DNA of 44,451 nt from positions 1-44,451 of the forward strand of contig JAPYTK010000006.1 in assembly GCA_029941785.1 (NCBI GenBank), given 5' to 3'. Numbering within the stretch: position 1 is the stretch's first letter; each line of letters opens with the position of its first letter. The notes under the pieces were generated by a model. That model worked only from the letters and a program-made list of their open reading frames with translations, made no database searches and was not told where the DNA came from. Source of the stretch: Polyangiaceae bacterium. Lineage in GTDB: Bacteria; Myxococcota_A; Polyangia; Polyangiales; Polyangiaceae. The position numbers and the translations under genes were made by a program. Below, piece after piece: positions 36,098 to 44,451 of the stretch.

Positions 36098-36670
36098 ATG
36101 CCGCAAAAGATGTCGATTAAAGAAGTCCTCAGAACCCTAGCACCGATTGGCATCATCACCGCCAGCGTACTTGCCGGGGCATGCAAAACCCGCGAATCGG
36201 GCAACGCGGCGGCGGCGCCATCGACCTCCCAGAATTCCGCCCCCGCACCGCCACAACGCCCCCGGTCAGCGGCACCTCACCCCTTGGCCGGAAATTGGCG
36301 GAGCACCCTTGCGGTCGAGAAACGAACGGTTCGCCTTCCGAGTGACGCCTCGACAACAACCTGGTCAAGCGACAAAGGAAAGCGCGCGACGGGCGACGTT
36401 GTGTTGACACTCCGCGTATCGACGACTGGAGAGATACGCGGCGAAGGCAAGGGCGCGCTGGGCGCGCTCACGCTAACCGGCAAAGTGACGGACAAGGACC
36501 TGCGGGCCACGATTACGGCAACCGACCCAAATGATCCGCTCGGCATGCATGGCGTGTTGTTGGGAGCGGCGAAGGGAGCGGTCATGGAGGTGCGCCTGCG
36601 GACTTCGGGACATGACGCGAGTTTGGTTCGGGGCGGCGAGGGAGTCTTGGAGCGAATCGGCACCCCATGA
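36098..36670 (+). CDS. Small lipoprotein of unknown function
   Basis: A 190-residue protein with a signal ending SVLAGAC, then a Pro/Ala/Ser linker and a beta-rich domain from about 62 (PLAGNWRSTLAVEKRTVRLP). An alternative ATG at 36110 would shorten it by four residues and keep the signal intact. No family recognised. It is divergent from the sugar dehydrogenase with almost no space between the starts. Confidence 0.75.
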   Translation: MPQKMSIKEVLRTLAPIGIITASVLAGACKTRESGNAAAAPSTSQNSAPAPPQRPRSAAPHPLAGNWRSTLAVEKRTVRLPSDASTTTWSSDKGKRATGDVVLTLRVSTTGEIRGEGKGALGALTLTGKVTDKDLRATITATDPNDPLGMHGVLLGAAKGAVMEVRLRTSGHDASLVRGGEGVLERIGTP

Positions 36671-36759
36671 GGCCATCTCAATGCTCAAACCGCACTTCGT
36701 CCTTTAGGTCCAGCGCACCATGGGGTAAAAGGTAGGTCTACCGAGGGGCGAAGGGGTCT

Positions 36760-36972
36760 ATGGCCGACACGAACATCAATCAACCACGTAGCGACAAGCG
36801 CAAGCAGAGCCTCTACTTCCCGGAGACGATGCTCGCCGAAATCAAGGACGAAGCGGCACGTCTCGACCGATCCCTTTCGTGGGTCGTTCAGCGCGCTTGG
36901 AAACTCGCCCGCAACGACATCCGAAAGATCCCCAGTGTCAACGACATCGGGGACGACGGCAGCGAAACCTGA
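36760..36972 (+). CDS. Ribbon-helix-helix protein, TIGR04563-like
   Basis: A 70-residue protein with AAGGGG as ribosome site. KQSLYFPETMLAEIKDEAAR and LDRSLSWVVQRAWKLAR form the strand-helix-helix typical of the small myxobacterial family TIGR04563. Ribbon-helix-helix proteins bind DNA as dimers. The target is unknown. No toxin gene is adjacent, so an antitoxin role is not indicated. Confidence 0.88.
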   Translation: MADTNINQPRSDKRKQSLYFPETMLAEIKDEAARLDRSLSWVVQRAWKLARNDIRKIPSVNDIGDDGSET

Positions 36973-37010
36973 GCCAACCCGCTTCGAGGCTACGGTGGTA
37001 GGGTAAAACC

Positions 37011-37928
37011 ATGGCGCAGAGAGACACTGCGGCGTGGGCACAGACCTTCGTCGAAGCCCGTGATGGCACGCGCTTATTTGCTCGTCATCGCGAGGGGAAA
37101 AGCGGCATCACGGCCGTCTTGTGTGATGGCATTGCTTGCGACGGTTTCATCTGGCGATTTCTGTACGAGGATCTCCTCGAGGTCGCAAACGTCCTGCATT
37201 GGAATTACCGCGGCCATGGCCGAAGTGCCGCGCCTGCCGATGACGCTCACGTCGACATGAGCGTCATCATCGACGACCTCAACGCCGTTCGCGAACAGTT
37301 GGTCGACGAGCCCTGCGTGTTGTTCGGACACTCGATGGGTTGCCAAGTGGCTCTCGAGGGCTATCACGCCAATCCAAGCCAGGTCGTGGGTCTGGTGCTC
37401 ATCTGCGGCGCAGCTGGCCGGATCACGCACAACTTCAAGGGCACCAATGCGCTCGCCCAGGCGCTGCCCCGCCTGATCGGTGGCGCCCGCAAGTTCCCTC
37501 AGCTGACGCGCGCTCTGTGGAGCCACGTGCCGCCCGAACTCGCCACCCGCGTCGCCTTGGCCGCCGGCGAAGTGGACGTGGAGAACATCGATCCCGACGA
37601 TCTGACGAAATACACCGAGCACGTCACCAACATGGACCCCTTGCTCTTCATGCGAATGCTCCAATCGGTCGGAGAGCAATCCGCCGAAGAGTGGTTGCCC
37701 ACGATCGATGTTCCGGTGCTCGTCATCGCCGGTGAACAAGATTCCTTCACCCCTCCCCACCTCGCCGAAAAAATGGCGGCCCGTATTCCCGACAGCGAAC
37801 TGATGATTGTGCCCGGGGCAACCCACGTGGTTCCAATCGAGAGACGCACATTGACACAGGAACGAATCGCCAACTTCATCGAAACGCGCGCCCGAGCGGC
37901 GCTCAATGAGTCGGGACCGCAATCGTGA
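37011..37928 (+). CDS. Alpha/beta-hydrolase
   Basis: A 305-residue hydrolase with the nucleophile elbow GHSMG (S108), acid D244 in AGEQDSFTPP and H272 in GATHVVPIE, a complete catalytic triad. An RGHGRSAAP loop supports the oxyanion side. The fold is that of epoxide hydrolase / esterase-type enzymes; the substrate cannot be told. Its stop overlaps the GTG of the following histidine-kinase-like gene, so they are co-translated. Confidence 0.9.
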   Translation: MAQRDTAAWAQTFVEARDGTRLFARHREGKSGITAVLCDGIACDGFIWRFLYEDLLEVANVLHWNYRGHGRSAAPADDAHVDMSVIIDDLNAVREQLVDEPCVLFGHSMGCQVALEGYHANPSQVVGLVLICGAAGRITHNFKGTNALAQALPRLIGGARKFPQLTRALWSHVPPELATRVALAAGEVDVENIDPDDLTKYTEHVTNMDPLLFMRMLQSVGEQSAEEWLPTIDVPVLVIAGEQDSFTPPHLAEKMAARIPDSELMIVPGATHVVPIERRTLTQERIANFIETRARAALNESGPQS

Positions 37929-38647
37929 CGCCATCCGACGATGGTCCGACACCCACTCCCGATGTGCTTTTCGGCGTGTTGCGTGCGCTATGCCACGATC
38001 TTCGCAGCCCGCTGACGGCCGTCATGACCAACCTCGAATTTGCACGCCGACAGCTGCAGGGGACGAGTCGGGATGCCCAGCTCCTCGAGTCGCTGGACGA
38101 CTCGGTCTTGTCCTGCGACGCAATACGGCGGATGGTCGCCAACCTCGACGTCTTGACGCGACCGGACACGCTCAGCACGACCTTGGAGTACCACAGCATC
38201 GAAGACATCCTCGCTACGATAACCTCGACCTATCGTAGCCACGCCGCGCTCTGCGACATGATCCTAAGAACACCAACGACAGATAACGCCACTCGCGTTT
38301 TCGTCGATCGTCGCCTCATTCGTTTGGCGATCGAGAACTTGCTCGCCAACGCCGTGCAACACGGTCCACGCGGAACGACGATCGAAGTGCATGTCGACAC
38401 GAACGACCACGCCGTCATCCTTCGTATCGAAGACGACGGCACGCCGATTCAAGCCGGCCATGCCGACGAGGCGACAAGCCTCGAGGCACAAACTCAACAT
38501 GGCCGCGATGAGCACACCCGGTACAGCAGCGGACTGGCCCTGTTCGCAGCAGCGGCATCCGCGCGCATGGCTGGCGCGGCGCTCGAGTTCACGTCAACGG
38601 GCGACAAGAACCGCATGAGTCTGCACCTCCCCACGGCTCCGAAATAA
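37925..38647 (+). CDS. Short degenerate histidine kinase
   Basis: A 240-residue cytoplasmic protein with only HisKA and HATPase parts and no sensor. The phosphoacceptor motif CHDLRSPLTAV has H24; the N box IENLLANAVQHGP has N138 and N142. The ATP lid is poor: G1 reads EDDGTPI with Pro where Gly is usual, the F box is absent, and G2 is reduced to SSGLALF. It may phosphotransfer rather than autophosphorylate, or be inactive. The start GTG overlaps the hydrolase stop by 4 nt. It ends 6 bp from the convergent FGE-like gene. Confidence 0.85.
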   Translation: MTPSDDGPTPTPDVLFGVLRALCHDLRSPLTAVMTNLEFARRQLQGTSRDAQLLESLDDSVLSCDAIRRMVANLDVLTRPDTLSTTLEYHSIEDILATITSTYRSHAALCDMILRTPTTDNATRVFVDRRLIRLAIENLLANAVQHGPRGTTIEVHVDTNDHAVILRIEDDGTPIQAGHADEATSLEAQTQHGRDEHTRYSSGLALFAAAASARMAGAALEFTSTGDKNRMSLHLPTAPK

Positions 38648-38653
38648 GCGCTG

Positions 38654-39895
38654 TCATTGTTGGGTGATCACGACGCGAAAGTCGTCACGATAGGTGATGT
38701 TGCCCGTGTCGCCGTAGCACTTCCAGCAGGTCGTCCAGTTCAGCTTGCGCCGCACAAACTTGTTCTTCACGAAGACAACCGGTCCCAGCTCCCGCTTCAA
38801 CCACAGCGTCGAGGCCACACGGTAACGCTCCCCTCCAAGGTGGAAAAATGCCACGATGAAAGAGTCTTTGCCGGCTCGACCAGTGACCAGCAGGATCTCT
38901 TCGCCAGGGACGGGACTCCACAGGACGGGCGCCGTGCCCATCTCAAGGTGCGGAGGATCGGCGTCTTCGTCTTCCGGTGGGGATCGCCGCAGTTTGGCCC
39001 GTCTCAACACCGTGCGTACGGCTTCTTCTTCGCGAAAATATTTGATGTCTTTGGACAGGGGCTTGAGTCGCTCGATGCCCGCAAACATCGTTTCCAACCG
39101 ACTCGGTGGCATCTGGGCGGCACGGAACGTGGCGAGCCACGACGGCGACGGGATGGTGGTGGCGTTCACCTTGCCATAGCAACACCGGAAACCGAGATCG
39201 TTCGCTTCGACCTCCGCACTCAGCGCCGTGCGCCGAGCACAACGATGATCGACGCCAGCGGCCTTGACAGGCGCACCTCGGACGGCGGCCGCCTTGCGCT
39301 GTACGCGCTTGATGGGCATGACATCGCTCGCGGTCCACTCGCGCATCGCGCTCCCCATGGCGAGAACACCAAAGCCGGACGCGCAGGTTTGCGGCGCCTT
39401 GCCGCAGCTCTCATCAAATCGACGCGAACCAGAATAGGGGGTCATCTTCGGTCCCTTGCAGGCACGCTCCCATTCAACCTCCGTGCACAGACGCCCTCCT
39501 TTTTCGGCGCAGAGTGAGGCAGCCTTTTTCCGCGAGACCGACGTCAGCGGGGTTTTTTTCGGGTCATTCGGATAGGGGAGCCGAGCGATCGAAAACCCCT
39601 CGAGCGTCACTTCGGCGAGACGCGGCTCTAAAGTGGGGTCCCGGCCCACGTCGCCAGGAATGCTCCCCATTTGAAAAGAACCAGCCGGTACCGCGATGCG
39701 TTCGTCTGCGCGGAGTGCACTGCCTCGGTCTTGGGCCGCAGCGCTCGCCACTGTCTCTGTCTCCTCGGTTGCAGCCTCGAGCACAGCCCGCTTCGCCGAG
39801 GAGCTCCCCACGCCTTGGCTAGCGCCCGGTGAGCCCGACTGGCACGCAAGAGGAGCCAGGAGCAGGCACATCATGAGCAAAAGAGAACTTCGCAC
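38654..39895 (-). CDS. Second FGE-sulfatase-domain lipoprotein
   Basis: A protein of about 413 residues if started at the GTG at 39895 (two ATGs at 39874 and 39871 are alternatives). The signal ends APLACQSG. An FGE-like domain follows: ADERIAVPAGSFQMGS, GGRLCTEVEWERACKGP, and the GFRCCYG ending. The motif region corresponding to the FGE active site has one Cys (DHRC). A C-terminal extension of about 150 residues has no match I recognise. It is a paralogue of the lipoprotein at 29909, sharing the LC.EWERAC-type block. Confidence 0.83.
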   Translation of the reverse strand: MRSSLLLMMCLLLAPLACQSGSPGASQGVGSSSAKRAVLEAATEETETVASAAAQDRGSALRADERIAVPAGSFQMGSIPGDVGRDPTLEPRLAEVTLEGFSIARLPYPNDPKKTPLTSVSRKKAASLCAEKGGRLCTEVEWERACKGPKMTPYSGSRRFDESCGKAPQTCASGFGVLAMGSAMREWTASDVMPIKRVQRKAAAVRGAPVKAAGVDHRCARRTALSAEVEANDLGFRCCYGKVNATTIPSPSWLATFRAAQMPPSRLETMFAGIERLKPLSKDIKYFREEEAVRTVLRRAKLRRSPPEDEDADPPHLEMGTAPVLWSPVPGEEILLVTGRAGKDSFIVAFFHLGGERYRVASTLWLKRELGPVVFVKNKFVRRKLNWTTCWKCYGDTGNITYRDDFRVVITQQ

Positions 39896-39979
39896 GTTAG
39901 AGATGGCGTAGCAGCTCGCGGGGCAGGCGTAGAGTGCGTGATCCTTTGAGCCGGGGGCGCGGTTCGCTAAGCTGATCCG

Positions 39980-40264
39980 GTGGTCGACCTGAGCGCACCT
40001 CATCCCATGGCGGCCCAAATGGCCCAACTGCTGACGGGCAGCGACCTGCTGGAGCTGAAAGAAGTCGTGCGACGATGGGTAGCCGAAGCGCCCACGACGC
40101 GGCTGGCCGAGCAGTACCAAGTATTTGGAGACAAGCTCGTGGAGTTCAAGCGCACCTTGGCCGACGCCCCTACCGAGCCGACACGCGAAGAACTGGAGCT
40201 CGCGTTGACCATGATGCTCAAGCTTGCGGCACAGCATGGTGGCGGCGGGATGTTCGGAACGTGA
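39980..40264 (+). CDS. Small conserved-looking protein upstream of prepilin peptidase
   Basis: A 94-residue mostly helical protein from a GTG at 39980 (MVDLSAPHPMAAQMAQLLTG). No signal or membrane segment. I do not recognise a family. Its stop overlaps the prepilin peptidase GTG by 4 nt (GTGA), which supports that it is a real, co-translated gene. Confidence 0.7.
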   Translation: MVDLSAPHPMAAQMAQLLTGSDLLELKEVVRRWVAEAPTTRLAEQYQVFGDKLVEFKRTLADAPTEPTREELELALTMMLKLAAQHGGGGMFGT

Positions 40265-41211
40265 TTCTGGCTGAACTTCCGCCCTTGCTGCTGCGCGTGG
40301 TGGCGCTCGTCTTCGGCCTCGTCTGGGGGAGCTTCCTCAACGTGGTGATCTATCGGCTCCCCCGAGGGATGAGCGTGTCCGTGCCGGCCTCGCACTGCCC
40401 ATCCTGCGAGCAGCCCATTGAAGCCTGGCGCAACATCCCGGTATTCAGCTGGCTGATGCAGGGCGGGCGGGCCGCGTGTTGCGGCGTACAGATCTCGCCG
40501 CGCTACGTGATCGTGGAGCTATTGGGTGGCGCCTTGTCTTTGGCCATCCTTAGCGCACTCGTGCTGCACTTGCCCTACGGAACCACGCTCCTTCACGCCT
40601 CCGCTATCTACGTTTCCTCGTTCGCGCTGGCGCTCGGCCTTACCGCTGCCGTGTTCATCGATCTGAGCCACATGATCATTCCCGATCGCATCAGCCTGGG
40701 AGGGGCCGTGCTCGGGCTCGTGACGGTGAGTCTGCGCTCGATGAGCTACACCGAGTCCCTCATCGGCGCGGCCGTGGGGTTTTTGATCGTGTGGCTCCCT
40801 TTTGGTGTCCTCTACCCCTTGGTCCGCGGACAGGTAGGGATGGGTATGGGTGATGCGAAGCTCACCATGCTAGCGGGCGCTTGGTTTGGATGGAGCGGGG
40901 CTCTCTTCGTGCTCGGCGCCGGCGCCATCCAAGGAACGGTCATCGTCATGCTGATGCTCGCCACCGGGCAATCCCTCGACGAACCCGAGGCGGTCAAGCT
41001 GGAGCGAGAAGAACTGCGAAGCGAGCTGGCCAAGCTGCCTGAAGAGGAGCGCGCCGCCCTGGAGGAAGAATTGGGCCGCGATCCACTCGCCGAAGAGCCC
41101 GGTGAAGGCGTAGGTCGCATGCGAATCGCCTTCGGCCCTTTTCTGATCCTGGCGATCCTCGAGTGCTTGTTGGTCGGCCACGAGCGGATCTTCAACTATT
41201 TGCTGGGCTAA
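40261..41211 (+). CDS. pilD: Prepilin peptidase / N-methyltransferase (A24 family)
   Basis: A 316-residue membrane enzyme from the GTG at 40261, which gives MILAELPPLLLRVVALVFGL. It cleaves and methylates type IV prepilin-like proteins. The catalytic aspartates are D134 (FIDLSHMIIPD) and D198 (GMGD). The N-terminal zinc motif is C46-P-S-C49, but the second pair is C73-C74 instead of CxxC. Residues about 236-288 are an acidic, charged insert before the last helices, not typical of PilD. No pilin genes are adjacent. Confidence 0.92.
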   Translation: MILAELPPLLLRVVALVFGLVWGSFLNVVIYRLPRGMSVSVPASHCPSCEQPIEAWRNIPVFSWLMQGGRAACCGVQISPRYVIVELLGGALSLAILSALVLHLPYGTTLLHASAIYVSSFALALGLTAAVFIDLSHMIIPDRISLGGAVLGLVTVSLRSMSYTESLIGAAVGFLIVWLPFGVLYPLVRGQVGMGMGDAKLTMLAGAWFGWSGALFVLGAGAIQGTVIVMLMLATGQSLDEPEAVKLEREELRSELAKLPEEERAALEEELGRDPLAEEPGEGVGRMRIAFGPFLILAILECLLVGHERIFNYLLG

Positions 41212-41305
41212 CGACGTAAAACAAAAGGGTCACCGGGCGAACAGAGTTGAGGAAGATCGTACAGAGCTTCTTGATCGCGCACAGACCTCAGCCTAAACCG
41301 GAGCC

Positions 41306-42697
41306 ATGCAAGTCCCGGAACACGCGTTTCGAGAATACGACATCCGCGGCATCGCAGAGCGCGATCTCAGCGACGAGTTGGCTGCCGCCATCGGGCGCGC
41401 TCTGGTCACTGCGGTCGCCCCGGCCGATGTTTCGAAACCGGTGCGCGTCGCCGTCGCCCGAGATTGCCGCGAATCGAGCGACCGCCTCTTCGCCGCATTG
41501 ACCACCGGTCTGCGAGCATCAGGCGCCGACGTCGTGGACGTTGGACTCGGCCCCTCGCCCCTACTTTACTTCGCCGCTCACCACCTCGGGACGGATGCCG
41601 CCGTCATGATCACGGGAAGTCACAACCCGGCTCAAGACAATGGCTTCAAGATGATGCGTGGCCGCAGCAGCTTTTTCGGCCAAGACATCCAAAACCTGCG
41701 GGAATGCATCGAGACAGAAGCTTTCCGCGAGGCAGACCGCGGCTCGATGAGCAGCACAGACATCACAGCGGCCTACATCGAAGCGGTCGCGCAAGCCCTG
41801 AAGCCCGTCACTGTGCCGGCCGAACTGCGGGTGACCGTTGACGCCGGAAACGGCTCGGCCGGTCCTCTCGCCCTCCGAACGCTCGAAACACTGGGATACA
41901 CCATCGACCCTCTGTTTTGCGAAATGGACGGCCGCTTCCCGAATCACCATCCCGATCCTACCGTCGAAGAGAACTTGCAGCATCTCAAGGCGCGCGTGGC
42001 CGAGACGAAGGCCAGCGTCGGCATCGCTTTTGACGGAGATGGCGATCGCATCGGCGTCGTCGACGCAGACGGCCAGGTGATTTGGGGAGACAAGCTGATG
42101 ATCTTGTTTTCGCGCGCCGTGTTGAGCGAACACCCGGGGGCCACCATTCTCGGCGAGGTCAAATGCTCAGAGACGCTGTTCCACGCCATTCGAGAAGCCG
42201 GCGGTCGCGCCATCGTGTGCCGAACCGGACACTCACTGATCAAGGCGCGGATGAAACAGGAGAAAGCGCTACTTGCTGGCGAAATGAGCGGACACATTTT
42301 TTTTGCTGACCGCTACTTCGGCTTCGACGACGCGATCTACGCCGCCGCGCGTCTCCTCGAGATCCTGGTCGACGAGGACAAGAGCCTCAGCGAGCTACTC
42401 GGCGACGTGCCGCTCACGTACGTCACACCGGAAATCCGGATGCCCTGCCCGGACGACGCGAAATTTGCAGTGGTCGATCGCGTGCGGCGTCATTACGAAA
42501 CCGACCATGATGTCTCATCAGTGGACGGTGCCCGGGTCGATTTCGGTGAAGGGGCGTGGGGCCTTTGTAGGGCCTCCAACACCGGCCCCGTACTCGTCTT
42601 GCGCTTCGAGGCACTCACGGCCGAGCGCCGAGACGCCCTGCGCGCCGACTTCGAAAGAGTCGTCGAGAACGCAAAAAAGGAACTGAGCGTCGCGTGA
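41306..42697 (+). CDS. Phosphomannomutase/phosphoglucomutase
   Basis: A 463-residue alpha-D-phosphohexomutase of normal length. The active-site loop TGSHNPAQDNGFKM holds phospho-serine S105, the metal loop is FDGDGDR (D243, D245, D247), the sugar-binding loop is GEMSGH (325-330) and the phosphate-binding loop is RASNTGP near the C-terminus. It interconverts hexose 1- and 6-phosphates for cell-surface polysaccharide precursors. The prmC start overlaps its stop (GTGA). Confidence 0.95.
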   Translation: MQVPEHAFREYDIRGIAERDLSDELAAAIGRALVTAVAPADVSKPVRVAVARDCRESSDRLFAALTTGLRASGADVVDVGLGPSPLLYFAAHHLGTDAAVMITGSHNPAQDNGFKMMRGRSSFFGQDIQNLRECIETEAFREADRGSMSSTDITAAYIEAVAQALKPVTVPAELRVTVDAGNGSAGPLALRTLETLGYTIDPLFCEMDGRFPNHHPDPTVEENLQHLKARVAETKASVGIAFDGDGDRIGVVDADGQVIWGDKLMILFSRAVLSEHPGATILGEVKCSETLFHAIREAGGRAIVCRTGHSLIKARMKQEKALLAGEMSGHIFFADRYFGFDDAIYAAARLLEILVDEDKSLSELLGDVPLTYVTPEIRMPCPDDAKFAVVDRVRRHYETDHDVSSVDGARVDFGEGAWGLCRASNTGPVLVLRFEALTAERRDALRADFERVVENAKKELSVA

Positions 42698-43575
42698 CCG
42701 AACCCTGGACGATTGGACGCGTCCTCGCCTGGGCGCGCGACGACCTGAAGGGCCGAGGCTCCGCATCGCCCCGACTCGATGCCGAACTGATGCTCGCCCA
42801 GATCCTCGAGTGCGATCGCATCAAGTTGATCACGGATTCGGGCCGTCCAATGCAAGACCCAGAACTCGCCGCGTACCGGCAACTTCACAAGCGAAGGCGG
42901 CGGGGTGAACCCGTGGCGTACCTACGCGGTTTTCGTGAGTTCTTTGGGCGCAGTTTTCGTGTCGATACACGCGTCCTCGTTCCGCGGCCGGAAACCGAGA
43001 TCTTGGTTGAGGTCGCGCTGAAACGCAGCCGGCGCGTGAGCCTCTGCGCACGGATACTCGACGTCTGCACCGGATCGGGCTGCGTCGCCATCACGCTGGC
43101 GAAGGAGCGCCCAACGACGCGCGTCACCGGTAGCGACATCAGCTCCGAGGCCCTCGATGTTGCCCGGGACAACATGCATCGACTCGGTGGCCGCGTGAGC
43201 TTCGTCCGGTCCGACCTCTTCGATGCATTCGCCGCCCGACGCGATCGCTTCGACTTGGTCACCGCCAATCCGCCGTACATCGACGACGAGGACATGACCA
43301 AACTCCCCGTCGACATCCGCGATTTCGAACCAGCCGTGGCGTTGAGTGCGGGGGCCGATGGCCTTCGGCTCATCCGCCGACTCATCGCAGAGGTTCCGGC
43401 CGTCTTGGCTCCGGCCGGCGTCCTCGCCATGGAAATTGGTGCAGGACAAGCCGAGCAGGTACGAACGCTGTTTGAGGCTGGAGGCTTCACAGATATCGAG
43501 ACATCCCTCGACTACCAAGGCCATGAGAGAATCGTCTCGGCGAAGCTGGACGCCCAGACTCGGGGCACAGAATGA
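42694..43575 (+). CDS. prmC: Release factor glutamine methyltransferase
   Basis: A 293-residue enzyme from a GTG at 42694. It has the N-terminal helical domain, SAM-binding DVCTGSGCVAITLA and the catalytic NPPY motif (N192) in TANPPYIDDEDM. It methylates the GGQ glutamine of release factors RF1 and RF2. Often next to prfA; here it follows the phosphohexomutase with a 4-nt overlap. Confidence 0.95.
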   Translation: MTEPWTIGRVLAWARDDLKGRGSASPRLDAELMLAQILECDRIKLITDSGRPMQDPELAAYRQLHKRRRRGEPVAYLRGFREFFGRSFRVDTRVLVPRPETEILVEVALKRSRRVSLCARILDVCTGSGCVAITLAKERPTTRVTGSDISSEALDVARDNMHRLGGRVSFVRSDLFDAFAARRDRFDLVTANPPYIDDEDMTKLPVDIRDFEPAVALSAGADGLRLIRRLIAEVPAVLAPAGVLAMEIGAGQAEQVRTLFEAGGFTDIETSLDYQGHERIVSAKLDAQTRGTE

Positions 43576-43634
43576 ATCCGTAGCTTTACGTCTCGCACCG
43601 AAGAGCGCTAGTTTAGGAGACAGGTGGGCCGAGT

Positions 43635-44451
43635 ATGGCTGAACGCAAACGTCGTCGGCGACGAATCGATCTACGCAAAACGCTGTTTTTATTGCCAAAC
43701 ATGGTGACGCTCTCGAGCGTCTTCTGTGGTTTGTTTGCCATGACACTGGCCGCACGGGCAGATGGCGAAGACGATTTTTACCGCGCAGCCCTGCTCATCA
43801 TCTTCGCCATGTTCTTCGACATGCTCGACGGGCGTGTCGCACGCATGACCAAAACCCAGAGCGCCTTCGGCCTTCAACTCGACTCGCTCGCCGACGTGCT
43901 TTCGTTTGGAGCGGCCCCGGCGTTGCTCATTTATCACTGGTCCCTGGACCAATACGGCATGATGGGTCTCGGAGCCTGCTTCGTTTACGTCGGTTGCGGC
44001 GCCATCCGTTTGGCGCGATTCAACGTGCTCGCGATGGATCCCAACGGAGCGCCGCTCGCGCCCCCGAAATACATCGTCGGCCTGCCGATCCCGGGCGCCG
44101 CCGGGATCCTCGTATCCATTGTCGTCGCCAATAAGGCTGCCGACGCCGCGATTTCAGAACGAGGTCCTTTGATCTTCGGAGTGACGCTGCTCCTGGCGAC
44201 ACTGATGGTTTCGAATGTTCGCTTTCGTAGCTTCAAGGACATCAAGCTCAACGCGCGGACCTTGTTGGCCGTGACCATGGTGTTGTCATCAAGCGTACTG
44301 ATCTCGACCCAGTTCAAACCCGCCTTCGTGTTGGTCTGGTTGTTGAGCTGTTACATCGCCATCGGGATTCTGGAGTGGTTGTGGCAATTTCCCAAGCGCT
44401 TCATGCCGAAAACCGAAGCGGAAGCGGAAGCGGAAGCGGAAGCGGAAGCGG
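43635..44451 (+). CDS. pssA: CDP-diacylglycerol-serine phosphatidyltransferase, partial (runs off right edge)
   Basis: The ATG at 43635 opens a frame of 272 codons to the edge with no stop. After a basic N-terminus (AERKRRRRRIDLRKTLF) and a first helix comes the CDP-alcohol phosphatidyltransferase signature DGRVAR then G..LDSLAD (D-G-x2-A-R-x8-G-x3-D-x3-D), followed by about six membrane helices. The usual product is phosphatidylserine in the inner membrane, en route to phosphatidylethanolamine. From codon 261 the frame enters a (Glu-Ala) repeat encoded by a hexanucleotide repeat, so the C-terminal tail is low-complexity. Confidence 0.92.
   Translation, partial: MAERKRRRRRIDLRKTLFLLPNMVTLSSVFCGLFAMTLAARADGEDDFYRAALLIIFAMFFDMLDGRVARMTKTQSAFGLQLDSLADVLSFGAAPALLIYHWSLDQYGMMGLGACFVYVGCGAIRLARFNVLAMDPNGAPLAPPKYIVGLPIPGAAGILVSIVVANKAADAAISERGPLIFGVTLLLATLMVSNVRFRSFKDIKLNARTLLAVTMVLSSSVLISTQFKPAFVLVWLLSCYIAIGILEWLWQFPKRFMPKTEAEAEAEAEAEA
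44415..44451. repeat. GAAGCG hexanucleotide tandem repeat at right edge
   Basis: Six full copies of GAAGCG (44415-44450) and the first base of a seventh reach the window end. In frame they encode Glu-Ala. Copy number can change without shifting the frame, so it would vary tail length only. Confidence 0.95.

Overview
The window looks like a chromosomal segment of a Myxococcota bacterium (myxobacterial lineage). The signs are moderately high GC, many lipoproteins with low-complexity linkers, Ser/Thr kinases paired with PEGA-type proteins, a small ribbon-helix-helix protein of the myxobacterial TIGR04563 type, formylglycine-generating-enzyme-like lipoproteins, and alanine/glutamate-rich tails on ribosomal proteins. 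The genus cannot be told from the sequence alone. I saw no rRNA, tRNA, insertion sequence, prophage or CRISPR array.

Layout. Positions 1-8432 (minus) are one uninterrupted reading frame that runs off the left edge: at least 2810 residues of TPR-like helical repeats. After a divergent 240-bp intergenic region come a secreted TPR/PEGA-like protein and a membrane-anchored Ser/Thr kinase (8673-11010, plus). A minus-strand operon at 11035-15467 encodes a two-GAF histidine kinase, a two-CCG-domain Fe-S protein and a HAMP histidine kinase. Acylphosphatase and a HEAT/TPR membrane protein follow on plus (15556-17458), ending at a shared bidirectional terminator.

Positions 17533-29461 (minus) hold a 23-gene ribosomal cluster in the order rplV-rpsC-rplP-rpmC-rpsQ-rplN-rplX-rplE-rpsN-rpsH-rplF-rplR-rpsE-rpmD-rplO-secY-adk-rpmJ-rpsM-rpsK-rpsD-rpoA-rplQ. 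It starts at rplV: the usual upstream part (rpsJ to rpsS) is absent, and infA and map are missing between adk and rpmJ. rplQ and rpsE carry long low-complexity tails encoded by in-frame tandem DNA repeats.

Positions 29909-43575 are an accessory and housekeeping mixture: an FGE-like lipoprotein translationally coupled to an Asp-box lipoprotein; a membrane pseudokinase with a PEGA domain coupled to a lipoprotein; a PQQ-type sugar dehydrogenase divergent from a small lipoprotein; a ribbon-helix-helix protein; an alpha/beta hydrolase coupled to a degenerate histidine kinase; a second FGE-like lipoprotein; a prepilin peptidase with an acidic insert; phosphohexomutase; and prmC. A phosphatidylserine synthase gene starts at 43635 and leaves the window inside a hexanucleotide repeat.

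The most promising undescribed biology is (i) the kinase / Fe-S protein / kinase operon at 11035-15467, (ii) the PEGA pseudokinase with its co-translated lipoprotein, (iii) the giant repeat protein, and (iv) leader structures upstream of rpoA and in the 8433-8672 divergent region. Functional statements for these are inference from motifs and gene order.
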